From Lactifluus volemus (taxonomy: Eukaryota; Basidiomycota; Agaricomycetes; Russulales; Russulaceae), in the NCBI GenBank assembly GCA_022376515.1, contig WTXI01000031.1, positions 186,001 through 250,000 of the forward strand: 64,000 bases of DNA. The letters are read 5' to 3'. Made by a program: the position numbers and the translations under genes. Positions 10,096 to 22,620 of this stretch are shown piece by piece; position 1 is the first letter of the stretch; each line of letters starts with the position of its first letter. The notes below the pieces were generated by a model. The model was given only the letters and a program-made list of their open reading frames with translations. It ran no database searches and was not told the DNA's origin.

Positions 10096-12209
10096 ATGGC
10101 ATATTCAAACCCAACAACCAGTGCCGGCATAACAGGTTTGTTTGTTTTGGGTCGGTACCGTGTTTGTTCATACGTAATCGTGGTGGCGTGGCAGGCAGTG
10201 AACTTTCGTTCTCGAGTTGGCTCTTTGCCTTTTCGCTCGTCACGACACTGTTCTTCACATGTGAGTAGTGAGCAAACATATCGTTTGGGTGAACTGTTTA
10301 TATCTCCGTGGGGTTGGCACATTCTCAATCAGGGGGATTCTCATATGGCGTGAGTTGTCGAGTTTTCCAACCTGGCCTTGTCAACGTGACGGAGGCACTA
10401 ACACCCCTTGTTGCAGCTCCTCGATGTCTTGAATGCGCATTTTCAGCAAGTGTTTGGTATCACTAAATTGCAAAGCACGATGCTCCAACTCGCGTATTTT
10501 GTGCGTAGTGCTACATCACACCTATGGCTCTTGCTAATGTGTGGGGCGTTATGTAGGGAGCATATATCGTATTTTCACCAATTGCCGGGGCATTCGTATG
10601 TTTCTCTTCGCCACTTGTGTTGACGGGTCTTAAGTTGTGTTGACAGATGAGACGTTACGGATATAAGGTAAGATACTAGCTCATCATCCGCTATGCTACA
10701 CCACTCTAAGAAGTGGCTTCCTGATTAGAAAGGCATCCATCTAGGTCTGACGCTGTACTCACTTGGTAATATCCTTACCTTTTTCCCACTGCACCTCGCG
10801 ATATACGCTTATCGTAGGTGCCATGACTTAAACCACAGGCGCCATCTTTTTCTGGCCATCCGCTAAATTCAAAAAGTACGGTGGTTTTGTCAGCTCCACG
10901 TTTGTCATCGGCTGTGGTCTTTCATGCCTCGAGGTGGCTGCCAATTCGTACATCACCATTCTTGGCACCCCACGCTACGCCGCAATGCGACTCAACATTA
11001 GCCAAGGCTTCCAAGGCATCGCGTCCTTCGCGGGCCCGCTCATCGCCTCGTCCTATTTCTTCAAGGGAAAAAACGCTACTACGCTTGACACTGTCCAGTG
11101 GGTGTACCTTGCCGTGTCTGGACTCGGGGTGATGCTCAATGTGCTCTTCTTGTGAGCTGTTCCCTGTCTTGGGTGCACTGGATGTTGACGACTTTTTTAT
11201 GCAGCTTCTGCGATCTTCCCGAGATCACGGAGGAGGTGCTCACACGCGAGCTTGCCGGTACGGGTGGTGACGCAGCAGCGGACGTGGGACCCTTTCATAG
11301 GCAATACCGTTGCATCCTCGGGTTTGTCGCACAAACTTGTTACGTGTAAGTTCTCCGCGTTTTTTTCGTCGCTCTTCCCATAACTTAAGGATGATATATG
11401 CGGATTTAGGGGTGCGCAGGTGGGCGTCGCCGCCTTCACAGTGAATTACCTTGTCGACCAAGGCGTGGGAATCAGTCACTCGCACGCGAGTCTCATGTTC
11501 GCATTTTGTCAGCTTACCTTCACCGGCGGACGCTTCATTGGCGCGGCGCTACTCCGCTTCATCGACACGGCATTCCTGTTGAGTACTTATGGTTTTGCAT
11601 GTATGGCCTGCTGTCTCGGTGTCGCGCTAAGAACGGGGAATGGCGGTATCGCGAGCCTCTATATGCTATTCTTCTTTGAGAGCATCTGTTACCCGGTAAA
11701 GCATCTCTTGCATCCTTGTTCTAGCTTGCGTGGCGTTGCTGACTTTCTCTATAGTGCATTTTTACGCTCGGAACGAGGGGCCTGGGACGTCACACCAAGC
11801 GAGGGTCGGGTCTAATTGTGATGGTGCGTGAGCACGCGTACTTCCCTATCTCAGCCCTCTCCTCTTTCAGGTAAGATGCTGAAAGAGCCACGCAGGGAGT
11901 CGGTGGCGGGGCGTGGTTCCCACCTGCTCAAGGCGCGCTGGCTGACAAATCATTTACGCGACACTCTTACCTGGTTCCGCTTGCCGGGTTCACCGCGATG
12001 ACCGTATATGCTGTGTATGTTCTCCTCCCATGGATGTTGCTATAATGGCTCCGAATTACTGACCTGGGTGATACAGGGGCCTTGTCGTTAACGAGGGTAC
12101 GAAGTCTGGGTTCCACATCCGTAATCATGGCACAACGCGAGACATGATGTCAGGTAGCGGGGATGAAGTAGCCGCATACGAGAAGGATAAGGAACGTCTG
12201 TCGCTGTAG
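10096..12209 (+). CDS. MFS sugar transporter, FucP (L-fucose/glucose-galactose permease) type
   Basis: I resolve 13 exons: 10096-10135, 10195-10260, 10333-10349, 10417-10500, 10557-10595, 10647-10667, 10729-10765, 10839-11151, 11205-11345, 11410-11695, 11755-11823, 11896-12014 and 12077-12209. All are joined by GT-AG introns of about 50-75 nt. They sum to 1365 nt, or 454 residues, the usual length of the family. Diagnostic stretches are FFTWGFSYGLLDVLN, KLQSTMLQLAYF, LEVAANSYITILGTP, RLNISQGFQG and QWVYLAVSG, as in fungal FucP-like H+-sugar symporters of the plasma membrane. The frame is clean throughout, so the gene looks functional. Substrate (fucose, glucose or galactose) cannot be told from sequence. 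Two very small exons (17 and 21 nt) will defeat many automatic predictors. A relic of its exon 2 lies at about 13.5 kb. Confidence 0.93.
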
Positions 12210-13500
12210 AAGGACTGAATGTCGTTATCAAACCATGTTGTACCAATTAAGCTCGCAAGTTCTACATGCAGCGAAACCATTTCTAAAGTCCAAATGGCAC
12301 TGTGGATTGACAATTTACTGATGCAGTCTGGGAGAGACAGGTGCCAGCATATAGGCATAGCGTCGGTATAGCGTTGTCTGTTCAACGATTCATATATGGA
12401 CTGGAACACGTGGCGATAATGCACGTGAGCATGGGATGGCCCAACTTGAGGCACAAATTGATTGATACAACGTAGCGTAGAGAGGGAGAGTTACATAGAT
12501 TTGGGTATGGGCCCAGTGAAGTGTGGTGAGGAGAGGAAAATGGACAACAGGAAAGGAATCCTTGGGAGCAGGGGCGAGTACGTAAGTGAAGTGCTAGGCA
12601 GATGACTCAGACATCTTGAACAAGATACCAACTGTCGGCAACGAGACGGGCGGGCATATAGTTTGCTCCTGCCTGCACTTTGGTGGGTGGGGCGCTGAGA
12701 GGTTAGAGAAGAGGAGGATCCACGAGCTGAAGCGGCATTTTACAAACAGAAAGGATTGGAACGCATGCCTCTGAGGGAAAGGAGAACGAGGCTAACGTCG
12801 TGGGGTGGGGACAACACGAACGCGGGAATACTATGAACGCAACCTCATGAGAGAGCAATATGAAGCAACAATAAGGCTTACTATCAAGACCAGATACTGT
12901 GGTACCTGTTCCTGTTCTAACCATGTCCTGACGTAGTGGTTCGATTTGTTTAGCGATGGCTCGGATATGAACGGACCCGTGAAGGGGATGCCAGTTGGTG
13001 TCCGGAAAATGCTCCTGGATGAGGGCATTTGGCATACTAGTAAGAGTGTGGGAGAATTAAGTCATAGGCTTGAAATCACGTTAGTTTTTTCATTATATGG
13101 ATAATGGATAGTCCAGTGACATGGACTTAGGCTTCCAGAGGCAGAATTTCCCTGGAGGCTCGAGGCCGGACGTGCCGCGAGCCTCATGGATCATCTGTGC
13201 GAGTTCCCATGAGGCTGTTGGTATTATCTCTACCCCAACTGGGCAAACAGAAATACACTCAAGGTCACAGTCTCAGCGGACAGTGGTCAACTGTTGACAA
13301 TGTCGTTCAAAGCATACCGTATGGCGGAATTGGCCGAAGAAAATTCCGTCTGCCAAGTCACGTGTTGTCAGGGAAAACGGGCCGCCGCATCCAGCCAGTG
13401 ACTAGACAGCGTTTCCATCGAGGGTCCTGCCTGTCCGTACCTGCGCAGCGTGTGAGGCGCACATAGTGGCTGATGATAAGAAATCTGTTAGAGCTGGCTT
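12210..13500. other. intergenic stretch without supported gene
   Basis: Only short open frames occur. The longest, on the minus strand at 12703-13035 (110 codons), has no recognisable motif and no splice partners. I see no repeats of note. Confidence 0.5.
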
Positions 13501-13605
13501 CGAACATTCGTTCTCGAGTCTACTTTTTACCTTTTCGCTAGTCACGATCCTGCTCGTCATGTGTAGGTCGTTAGCTGCGCATCGTTTACCTGTGTCGTAT
13601 GTCTA
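13501..13605 (+). pseudogene. relic of FucP transporter exon 2 and following intron
   Basis: By eye this segment aligns with 10197-10290 of the transporter gene. The shared core reads TTCGTTCTCGAG, then CTTTTCGCT, GTCACGA and ATGTG at the exon end. Translated, it gives SFSSLLFTFSLVTILLV against SFSSWLFAFSLVTTLFF in the intact gene. Similarity fades on both sides, and no other exon is found nearby. It therefore looks like a small leftover from an old duplication of the transporter locus. No coding function is expected. Confidence 0.75.
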
Positions 13606-13868
13606 AAGCTTTAGCGAACAGGGGAATTCGGACATTGCTTGTTTTCAAGCGTCGCAGCAACTTTAAATCCGCAATCGGGAGAAAATGTACCTCTCTAAAA
13701 CGAAGGGAGATAGATACATGTAGCTTTATTTGACGCGTCGGATCACGCCTCTCAATCCTCGAGACGTCACAGGAGTAGCCTATAGTACAGTCGACGACAA
13801 AGAGAATCGTAACAAAGTTATGCTTAACAATAAGAAAAGTCAATGACCGGGAGGGTACTAGTATGCAG

Positions 13869-16800
13869 TCATATATTATACGGTTCTACAGCAGTTATCA
13901 CTGCGCCGTCTGAGAAATCGGCGTCTACGGGGGCACACTCCATTGGCTGCCCACACGCCTCCTCCGGTCGGCTTAACTCTCCACCAGTTTTGTCATCACC
14001 GTCCCTTACACCGTTACTGAGGAGTTGAATAATTTTCGAAGGTCCGTTTTCCGGGGCCAGGTCCAACGGTGTCTTGTCGTCTTTGTCACGGGCTTTAGCG
14101 TCTGCGCCACGGTCCAGAAGAAGCTGAACAGTTTGCATACGACCGCTTTTTGAAGCCAGATGCAAAGGGGTTATGTCATCTTTATCTTGAGCGTTCGCAT
14201 CTGCACCATAGTCGAGGAGAAGCCGAACGGCCTTCAGGTATCCATGTGCTGATGACAAGTGCAATGGTGTCTGGTTGTTCTTGTCGCGCGAATCTACCTC
14301 TACTCCGCAGTTGAGAAGGGCTTCAACAACTTGCATAAGAGACAATGAAAATACAACACTTCTATCCGGTTATTAGCCTGACGTTCTGGGACGTTTAAAA
14401 GGATGTTGTAATCGTACCGACGTGTATTTCGCAATGCCAGATGTAAAGCAGTCTGCTCATCCTTTTCACGGATATCGGGATCCGCACCGTAACCCAGAAG
14501 GAGCTGAACAATTTTCAGATCTCCGCTTTGAGAAGCCCAATGCAACGAGGTCATGTTGTCTTGGTCTCGGGCATTTGCATCCGCGCCGCGGTCGAGAAGG
14601 AGCTTACAAACTTCCGGATATTCGTGTTTGGATGACTGGTGTAGTGGTGCCTGGCCACTCTTGTCGCTTGCGTTTATATCTGCGCTCCAGCTAAGGGGCT
14701 GAACAATTTTCGCACATCCATTTTTGGCAGCTAAATGCAATGGGGTCAGATTATATCTGTCCGTGGCTTTTAGATCTGCCCCATGATCGAGTAGAAGCTG
14801 AGCTGCGTTTGAGTATCCTTGTTCTGATACGAGGTGTAATGGCGTCTGGCCATTCTCATCTTGTGCATTCGCATCTGCGCCGCGCTTGAAAAGTGCTTCA
14901 GCAATTTTCATAGGTGATAACGAACACATGACACAGCTTGCCCGGCATTAGCTTCTATGTGGTCATTAAGGAAGTAAAAAAAACGTACTGGGGTGCGTTT
15001 ACCAAGGCCAAATGTAAAGCGGTTTGGTTTCCCCTTCCACGGATATTGGGATCTACCCCCCAATTGAGAAGCAGCTGAGCACCGTTCAGGTATCCATGTT
15101 CTGATGTCAGGTGCAACAGGGTCTGGCCGTCCTTATCACGTGCATTTGGATCTGCGCCAAACTCGAGAAGGGCCTCCGCAATGTTCAGATGTTTTTGTTC
15201 CAACTTCGAAAAAAATGAAGACATGCCATCGCTTTTTGACTCGGAAGATCTGCCATAGCTTTCCCAGCATTTAATTCTGCATGGACATCAAGAAGGGGGT
15301 AAGGAACATACCGACATGCATTTTTCAATGCCAAGTGTAAAGCAGGCTGGTCGTCCTTGCCACGGGTATCTGGACCTGTACCACAATCCAAAAGAAGCCG
15401 AACAACTTTGAGATATCCAGTTTGCAAAGCCAGATGTAATGGGGTCATGTTATCTTTGTCCCGGGCCTTTACATCTGCACCGGAATCGAGAAGTAACTGA
15501 ACCCCTTGCAGGTATCCCTGTTCTGATACCAGGTGTAAAGGGGTTCGTCTGTTCTTATCACACGCATTCACATCTGCGCCACCTTTGAGAAGGGCCCTGG
15601 CGACTTGCAAGTGTTCTTGTGTCAACTCGAAAACGGACAGAAAGACACCATTGCTTTCCCTCAATCAGGTCTTGAGTGGGCATAGAAAACGATTGAAACA
15701 TACCGACGTGGGAACTGAACTGCAAGGTGTAAGGCAGTCTGGTCGTCCTTTCCCCGTATATTGGGGTCAACACCACATTTCAAAAGGAGCCGAACGACTT
15801 TGGGATGTCCGCTTTGCAAAGCCAGATGTAATGGGGTCATATTTTCTTTATCCTGGGCTTTCACGTCCGCACCAGAATCGAGAAGGAACTGAGCCCCATC
15901 TAGATATCCATGTTCTGATACCACATGCAAAGGGGTTCGGCCGTGTTTATCAGACGCATTTACATCTGCGCCACCTTTGAGAAGGGCCTCGGCAAGCTGC
16001 AGGTATTCTCGTGCTGACTTGAAATTACACAGAAACCTGACACTCCTTTCCCTCAATTAGATCCTATATGGACATATACGGGGGTGTTAGAAACATACCG
16101 ACGTGGGACTTGAACTGCTAGGTGTAAAGCAGTCTGGTCGTCCTTTCCTCGAATATCGGGATCTACGCCACATTTCATAAGGAGCTGAACAACCTTTAGA
16201 TGTCCATTTTTCAGAGCCAGATGCAATGGGGTCATGTTGTCTTTGTCCTGGGCTTTCGCATCTGCACCGGAATCGAGAAGGAACTGAGCTCCATCCAGGT
16301 TTCCTTGTTCTGATACCAGATGCAAAGGGGTTCGGCTGTTCTTGTCACTTGAATTTACATCTGCGCCGTACTTAAGAAGGACCTCGGCAACTTGCAGGTA
16401 GCCTCGTCCGAACTTGAAAGTGGACAGAAACATGTAACTTCATTTCGTTAATTACGTCCTGTGTGGAAATAGAAACGGATGTAAGAACATACCGACGTGG
16501 GATTTGAACTGCCAAATGTAGAGCAGTCTGGCCGTCCTTTCCATGGGTATTTGGATCTACCGGGTAACTAGAAAGGAGCTTAGCAACTTCCAGATGTCCG
16601 TTTTGCAACGCCAGATGCAATGGGGTCATATTATCTTTGTCCCGGGATTTTGTATCTGCACCAGAATTGAGAAGTATCCGAGCACCATCCACGTATCCGC
16701 GTTCTGACACCAGGTGCAAAGGGGTCCGGCCGTTCTTATCAAGTACATTTGCATCGGCATCATCTTTGAGAAGGGCCTCAACTACTTGCAAACGTTCTCG

Positions 16801-19800
16801 TCCCAACTTGAAATAGGACGGAGACATGTCACTACTTTCCCTCAATCAGGTTTTGGGTCGACATAGAAGAGGATGTGGGATACATACCGACGTGAGGTTT
16901 GAACTGCTATGTGTAGAGCAGTCTGGCCGTCCTTTACAAGGTTACCGTGACCTCCATCGTAGCTGACAAGGAGCTCGGCAACTTTCAGATGTTCGCCTTC
17001 CCAAGCCAGATGCAACGGGGTCATTTTATTTTTGTCCCGAGCTTTCGGATCTGCACCACAACTGAGAAGGAAGCGAGCAACATTCAAAAATCCTTGTCCC
17101 GATGCCAAGTGCAAAGGCGTCTGGGCGTTCCTGTCGTGTGCATTCGGATCTGCTCTGTAACAGAGGATCTGAACAACTTTAAGATGTCCATTTTGCGAAG
17201 CCAGATGCAATGGGGTCTTGCTATCCCTGTCCAGGGCTGAGGCGTTCGCACCACAACTGAGGAGGAACTGAACAATATCCATAAAACCTTGTCCAGATGA
17301 CAGGTGCAATGGTGTCTGGCGGTTCTTGTCCTTTGCATTCGGGTCGGCACTACGGTGAAAGTTCAGGACAGCTTTCATATCCCTCTTTTCCGGAGTCAGA
17401 AGCAAAGGTATGGCGCTATCTTTGTCCCTAGCTTTCACATATGCGCCACGAGGCAAAAGGAGCTCAGCGACGTCAATGTGTCCTTTTTCGGATGCCAGAT
17501 GCAATGGCGTCCGCCGGCTTTTATCGTATGCATCCGCATTGGCACCGCGACTGAGAAGGGGTTGAACAATTTTCACATATCCGGCTTGCGAAGCCAGATG
17601 CAATGGGGTAGTCCCATCTTTGTCCATGAAAGTCGCTTCTGCACCGAAATCAAGAAGGAGCTGAGCAACGTCCGGGTATCCTTTTGCTATTGACAGGTGC
17701 AAGGGCATTTGGCCGTTCTTGTCCTGGGCATTTACATCGGCTCCGCACTTGAGCAGAGCTTCAGCAATTTCCATGTGAGGTAATGAAGACTTGGCCAGGC
17801 TTTCTGGATATTAGCCGCTGGATAGACATTGAAAGAAGTCATAACCATACCAACGCATATATTTAAACGATAGATGTAAAGCAGTCTGATCATCCTTTGC
17901 GCGTGTATTGGGATCTGCGCCGCAACTCAGAAGGAGCTGAACCATTTTCACATTTCCAGTTTGCGCAGCCAGATGCAACGGCGTTGTGCCGTCTTTGTCC
18001 CTAGCATTTACATCCGCGCCACGGTCAAGGAGAAGCTGAGAAACGTGTTCTGATGCTAAATGTAATGGCGTCTGGCTGATATAGTCACGCGGATTTGCCC
18101 TTGCGCCATGTTCGAGAAGGACCTCGGCTACTTTTGGATGACCGTATAGCGACGCCGAGTGCAACGGGGTCGAGTTAAGATTGTCACGAGAACTGGAATC
18201 TGCGCCGTGGATAAGGAGGCTCCTCGAAACCTCCAGATGTCCTCGTTCCGACGCTAGATGCAGTGGAGTGCTGCCGTTCAAGTCATGGTCATTAGCAGCT
18301 GCCCCGTGTTGAAGGAGAATCTGTACAAGTGTGTCGTGTCCCCTTTCAGAAGCGATAAATAATGGAGTGCGATTGTCAAAGCTTCTTCGAGCATTTACGT
18401 CCTGTGAGCGTTCGATGATCAGGAATTGTGCTACGTCGCACATGCCGAGTAGCGCCGCAAAGTGTAATGGTGTTTCAGGGGGCTGTGACGGTCCGTCCAG
18501 GGGTCCCGAGAGCAGGGAATCTAGATCAAACAACCGGACCCAGACCTTGACGTGTGACTTTTCCGGATCAAAGAGAAGTTGTATGCCATCTTTCAACGTC
18601 AGTGATACATTGTCAAACTGGGCATGGTCCATCCAGTGCTCCAGTGCATATTCCGCGAGAGGAAAATTCTTAAGGCTATCACTGGTGACATTTTCATCCA
18701 GGTGGAGCAGAGTGCCGAGGCAGGCTTGGGCGACCATGGTGTGAGCAGGTGTCACAGGAACGTGGTAACGGCGAATAGAAGGAACTTGTGCCGCAAGCCG
18801 GCTCGATAATAAGAACTCTTTTACGGAAAAATGAGAAAGTTGGACAACTCGAGAACCATTTACGTCGGCAATGGTGATCAGACTCGAACACGTGGTACGC
18901 ACGGCCTGTATTGGGTCTTCCGGGCGCCAATCTTCAACTAGGGTGGGAATCTGTCCAGCCTTGAAATCGAAGACGAGAAACTCTGCAAGCTCTTCCACGA
19001 GAAACGGACGGGAAGCCACCATTATGCACTGGAAGAGGCGGTGGGAAAACTCCCATTTTTCTTCGTCGATATCTTGCAATATGCGTTCATACGTCTCATC
19101 GAGTGTTTCTGGCAATTCCTCCAGGGCACGCCGGATACTGGCCGGGGGGCAAAAGCGGAGGAAGTCAAACTGACATGAAACCCATCGAAACCTGTACGAA
19201 ACGTATGAGAGTGAGTCGTGCTAGTGCAACCTTGTAGTAACGATGCCTTACATCCCATCACCCTTTTGAGAGAGCGTTTCTATGACAAGTTCCTGGTCCT
19301 CCATCCTCCATCTTCCCATCCCTGGGTCCGAGTTAACGACCAATCTTATATACTCCGTGATGTCTTTCTTTTGTCCCTCTTCGTCGTGAAGGGAAACAGA
19401 ATGAGACTTCAAAGGGTTGAGAACCGTTTCAATGTCGGCCTCTGGGCGAGCAGTGACGCAAATATGTAGATTTGGGAGTTGAAGATCGACAAGCTCTTCC
19501 ATAAGCATCAGGACCCTTCCACGGGGAGATGGAGTGCCATATGCACCTGGACACTCGTCAAGAGCATCCACAATGACGTAAATCGGTGGTTCTCCAGGGG
19601 ATCGTAAAATGTCCTTCAGACACTGTTCAAGTGAAGCGTCACTAGGACCCTGCGAGCCATAACCGTGTTCCGAGTATAAATCGGAAAGAATTCTGGAGTA
19701 GGAGTCGGACTGGTCACCAAGCTGAAAGACAAGCGAGGACAGCAGGCCCCGACGATCCTTCTTTTCTTCGGCTCTGAAGTCGCAATAAAAGAACGCCAGT

Positions 19801-20999
19801 GAGGCCAGCCCGGATTTGAGCATGCTGTTGATATTTTCGATGATCGTCGAACTTGCCGGTGGGTCAGTTTCTACATAGGAGAATAGGGTAAATTTAACAT
19901 ACCAAAGAATGGTCTTTCCAGCACCAGCTACGAATATGGAGGCCATCAATTTCAGTGTGTAGGCTTAATAAACTGTAGGGAGTACTGACGTTTGCCACAA
20001 ACCCACAAAAGGGAACCGGATGACTTCCATTCTGTGAAAGTGTCGCCTTGGATGAACCATGTAGCGGTCCTGTCATGGCAAGCATCGCATGCGATGTTGT
20101 GGTTTATGGACGGATCTGGCGGAGAGAGCCAACGTTGGAGATCTTGTCGCATCCGGTCACCTGTGACGACATTTGCGAATAATTGACGTTTTTCCGTGTT
20201 CGCTCCAATCGCCCGAGCCTCATCCTGGGTGAATATATCTAGCTTCTTCAGCGTCGCCTCCACCTCGTCCTCTTCTGAGACCTTCAGTAGGTATTTTGTA
20301 ACTTGAGCGAGGGTGGACAACAATTCGACTATGATCTTTACGATGAGCCTTGAGATGACCATTGTCGGAAGAGTTTCGGTATGAATATCGAAGCGTTGAA
20401 TGAAGTTCCCGAGAGACTCGAAAAGCTTGAGGAGGACATCATAGCTGGCATCGACGTCCTTCACGGTCTGATAAATTTGAATTACAAGAGCCCACGCCAG
20501 AAACAGAGAAAGACACGTACGACGAGGAGGATCCCAAGGGCAGAAAATACTAATTTCACAGGTTGAAGATACTATGAAAAAAGTATTAGGCATAAGAATA
20601 TGGAAAGTAGCAGCTCATTGAGACATACCACTGAACCAATGTCGTGTCCAACTTGAATAGCTCCGAGTCCGCCGAGTCCGCCCAAGGGTGTGCCCGGGCC
20701 GAGGAAAACCGTGCACAGCACGCGGGCCATGCGCCTGATCGAAGTTATCATCACGAATCCACTGAGATCGTGTGCTTGCTCTTCAAGAGCCTCAGTAATG
20801 GACTCGATAGTGTCGCATGATCTGAGTCGGACGGCGAATTGATTTTCAATGAGGCTCGTCCCAATGTCCTTTTCGTACTGCTTGATGGCATCTTGCAAAC
20901 TTGAAAGGGCTGTAAAGTAGGCGACTCGGAAGAGTTACTTGTATCATGAGCCGAAGAAATGTGAGGAGCAACGGGGGGGCTAGCCGTGTCTGAGGACAT
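13869..20999 (-). CDS. Goodbye-NACHT-ankyrin STAND receptor (fungal NLR-like)
   Basis: The N-terminus (20999 inward) has the Goodbye-type fungal STAND domain (DAIKQYEKDIGTSL, then VKDVDASYDVLLKLFESLG). The NACHT NTPase follows: Walker A GKPGAGKTIL spliced across about 19913-19990, and Walker B YVIVDALDECPG near 19565. Next is a winged-helix-like linker (RALEELPETLDETYERIL) and then about 38 ankyrin-like units to the stop at 13869. Such proteins are thought to be cytosolic sensors for non-self recognition and programmed cell death, with the ankyrin array as ligand sensor. Most introns keep frame: the P-loop splice, the GDGM/FRW splice, and the ankyrin modules joined after a conserved PRR. Two joints are unresolved: the first intron (only about 29 nt if GTAACT near 20946 is the donor) and the one near 17790-17850. 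The start codon is the first in frame and is tentative. Confidence 0.88.
14955..16845 (-). repeat. tandemly duplicated ankyrin exons with a period of about 400 bp
   Basis: Within the receptor gene, exons beginning near 16840, 16425, 16040, 15655 and 15220 (minus) repeat one plan. Each carries a unit with TPLHLVSEQGY, a unit with NMTPLHLALQNGH, and a final unit with QTALHLAVQ-PRR. A GTATGT donor follows in the same phase, then an intron of about 60 nt. Neighbouring modules are nearly identical in protein. The last module (15220) is shorter. This is tandem duplication of whole exon plus intron rather than of single ankyrin units. Confidence 0.88.
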
Positions 21000-22480
21000 G
21001 AAAGTGGGCTAGAGAGTTGTTGTCGCGGTAGAGTGAGAGAAGGTGCACTGCCTTGTGTATTGCGGCTGCGATACTAGTATACGGAACTTATGCTACGGAA
21101 CTTACATGGAACCCATCATCCCATCAAATATATCACTCAGTTCAAGCTCTGCTTCATCTCTTCTCGTGTTTATAATACGGCATTCAGTATAACGTCTCTT
21201 TACGATAAATCCTCAGTATATCCAAGGCATGCAGTGAGACTTTCACTGGCAGCTGACAACTGAAATACGACGACCGAAAGTGGTCATCTCGGTCCTTCCC
21301 GGTCGGAGTTTATCGGAATTACTTACCGTAGATCACTGAACCGTATACTAGTACTAGTACCCTATTTGCAAAGATTTTATCATCTATCTAGGTATCCGGT
21401 ACAACCATCAGTACTGATGCAGTGATGGCCTGTTTCTTGTTGTAAAGACTTCTATGGCCTAACTCCGCCTTTCGATTATTCCGTATTCCGATACCCACTA
21501 CTGGCAATTTAATTAGAGACCAGGGAGGTTTCGCATTCTCCGGGCGCACGAAACTCCAACGCGTTTTCCAACCTCCACAACCAGGCACCTTGCTCGTTCT
21601 TAGGGTGAACGTATAGGGTCGAGTACCCACATCCCATGCCAACAACATTGACCATCGGGCTTCGCACTGATACCCTCATGATCGCTCTCAGAGCACCACG
21701 CGGGCCAATCCACCGCATAGTTACGTGTGATCTGACTGCTGGCGCTGATCACGCTCTCTGGCTCATTTATACATCTGGGTAAGGCCGTGATGAGCAGACA
21801 TGGGGTTCCCGGGTCAACGATTAATGCCGTTTTCGTTGTAGTGGATGCAATACATGGATTTATCTTTACGACGATCACGGTACCCTGCCTCTCTAGAGGG
21901 GCTAGTTCTGAGACGATACCCCCTTCCCTGATGACGTTGGTCTGGAGGATATGCCTGGGGAGGTCGAGGAAGGTAGGAAGGTGTGGAACATGGCTGATGC
22001 TGAAGAGATGCGGCATGGGTGTTTATGGTGTACATACGCTAGGGGCCACACGGGTGAGTTCGAGGCGGAAGAGCGAAATGAGAGAATAGGGAGAAAAGCA
22101 CCGCAACGTAGGGGCAATTACGATGGTGACAAGCGCGAGACCAAGGAAGTGAGAGAGCGAGCGCCGATGAAGTGAGACTAGGCCCAGATATGTGATTGGC
22201 TATCATAACCACGTAAACGAGCCATTATACTTTGTACTGTTTGACCAACGAACTCAAAGTTCCGTAGATCCGAGCCTGAGACCCTCTATTTGAAGGCCAA
22301 CTTCGTAATTTTAGCCTGAGATACCACGACAAACTCTGGACACCGTAATCAGACATAATCAAGCAACTCTCACATTGGCAAAGGCACAAATTATAACACG
22401 CATTGACAAATCCCAATCAAACCTTCTGATGATTCAGAGGTTGGTTTGGTGGCATCAGATCAGCGCTCAGCCTTTGTCCC
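21000..22480. other. interval with a doubtful hypothetical ORF
   Basis: A minus-strand frame at 21600-22016 (138 codons) contains a plausible protein stretch (VIVVKINPCIAST, ALIVDPGTPCLLI). Overlapping frames at 21388-21718 also look protein-like. I recognise no family and could not join them by splicing. It may be a lineage-specific or decayed gene. The part nearest 21000 should carry the promoter of the NACHT-ankyrin gene. ACGGAACTTA occurs twice within 30 bases near 21080. Confidence 0.35.
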
Positions 22481-22620
22481 TCGCTCAGTCGTAAGTACGG
22501 TACGTATCACACCGTGACGTGGTGGCATACTTTAATGTTTCGGGTGCAAACTCGAAGATTTTTTCTATACTTTGTACAGAGCCAAACTCGGAAAATAGAT
22601 AACCAATTTGAGAACTTCCT

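Noticed and set aside
9915..10268. Long ORF that extends the transporter N-terminus upstream
   Set aside because: A start at 10096 with a 58-nt intron joins in frame to the conserved SFSSWLFAF and makes the whole model divisible by three. The upstream extension shows no family conservation.
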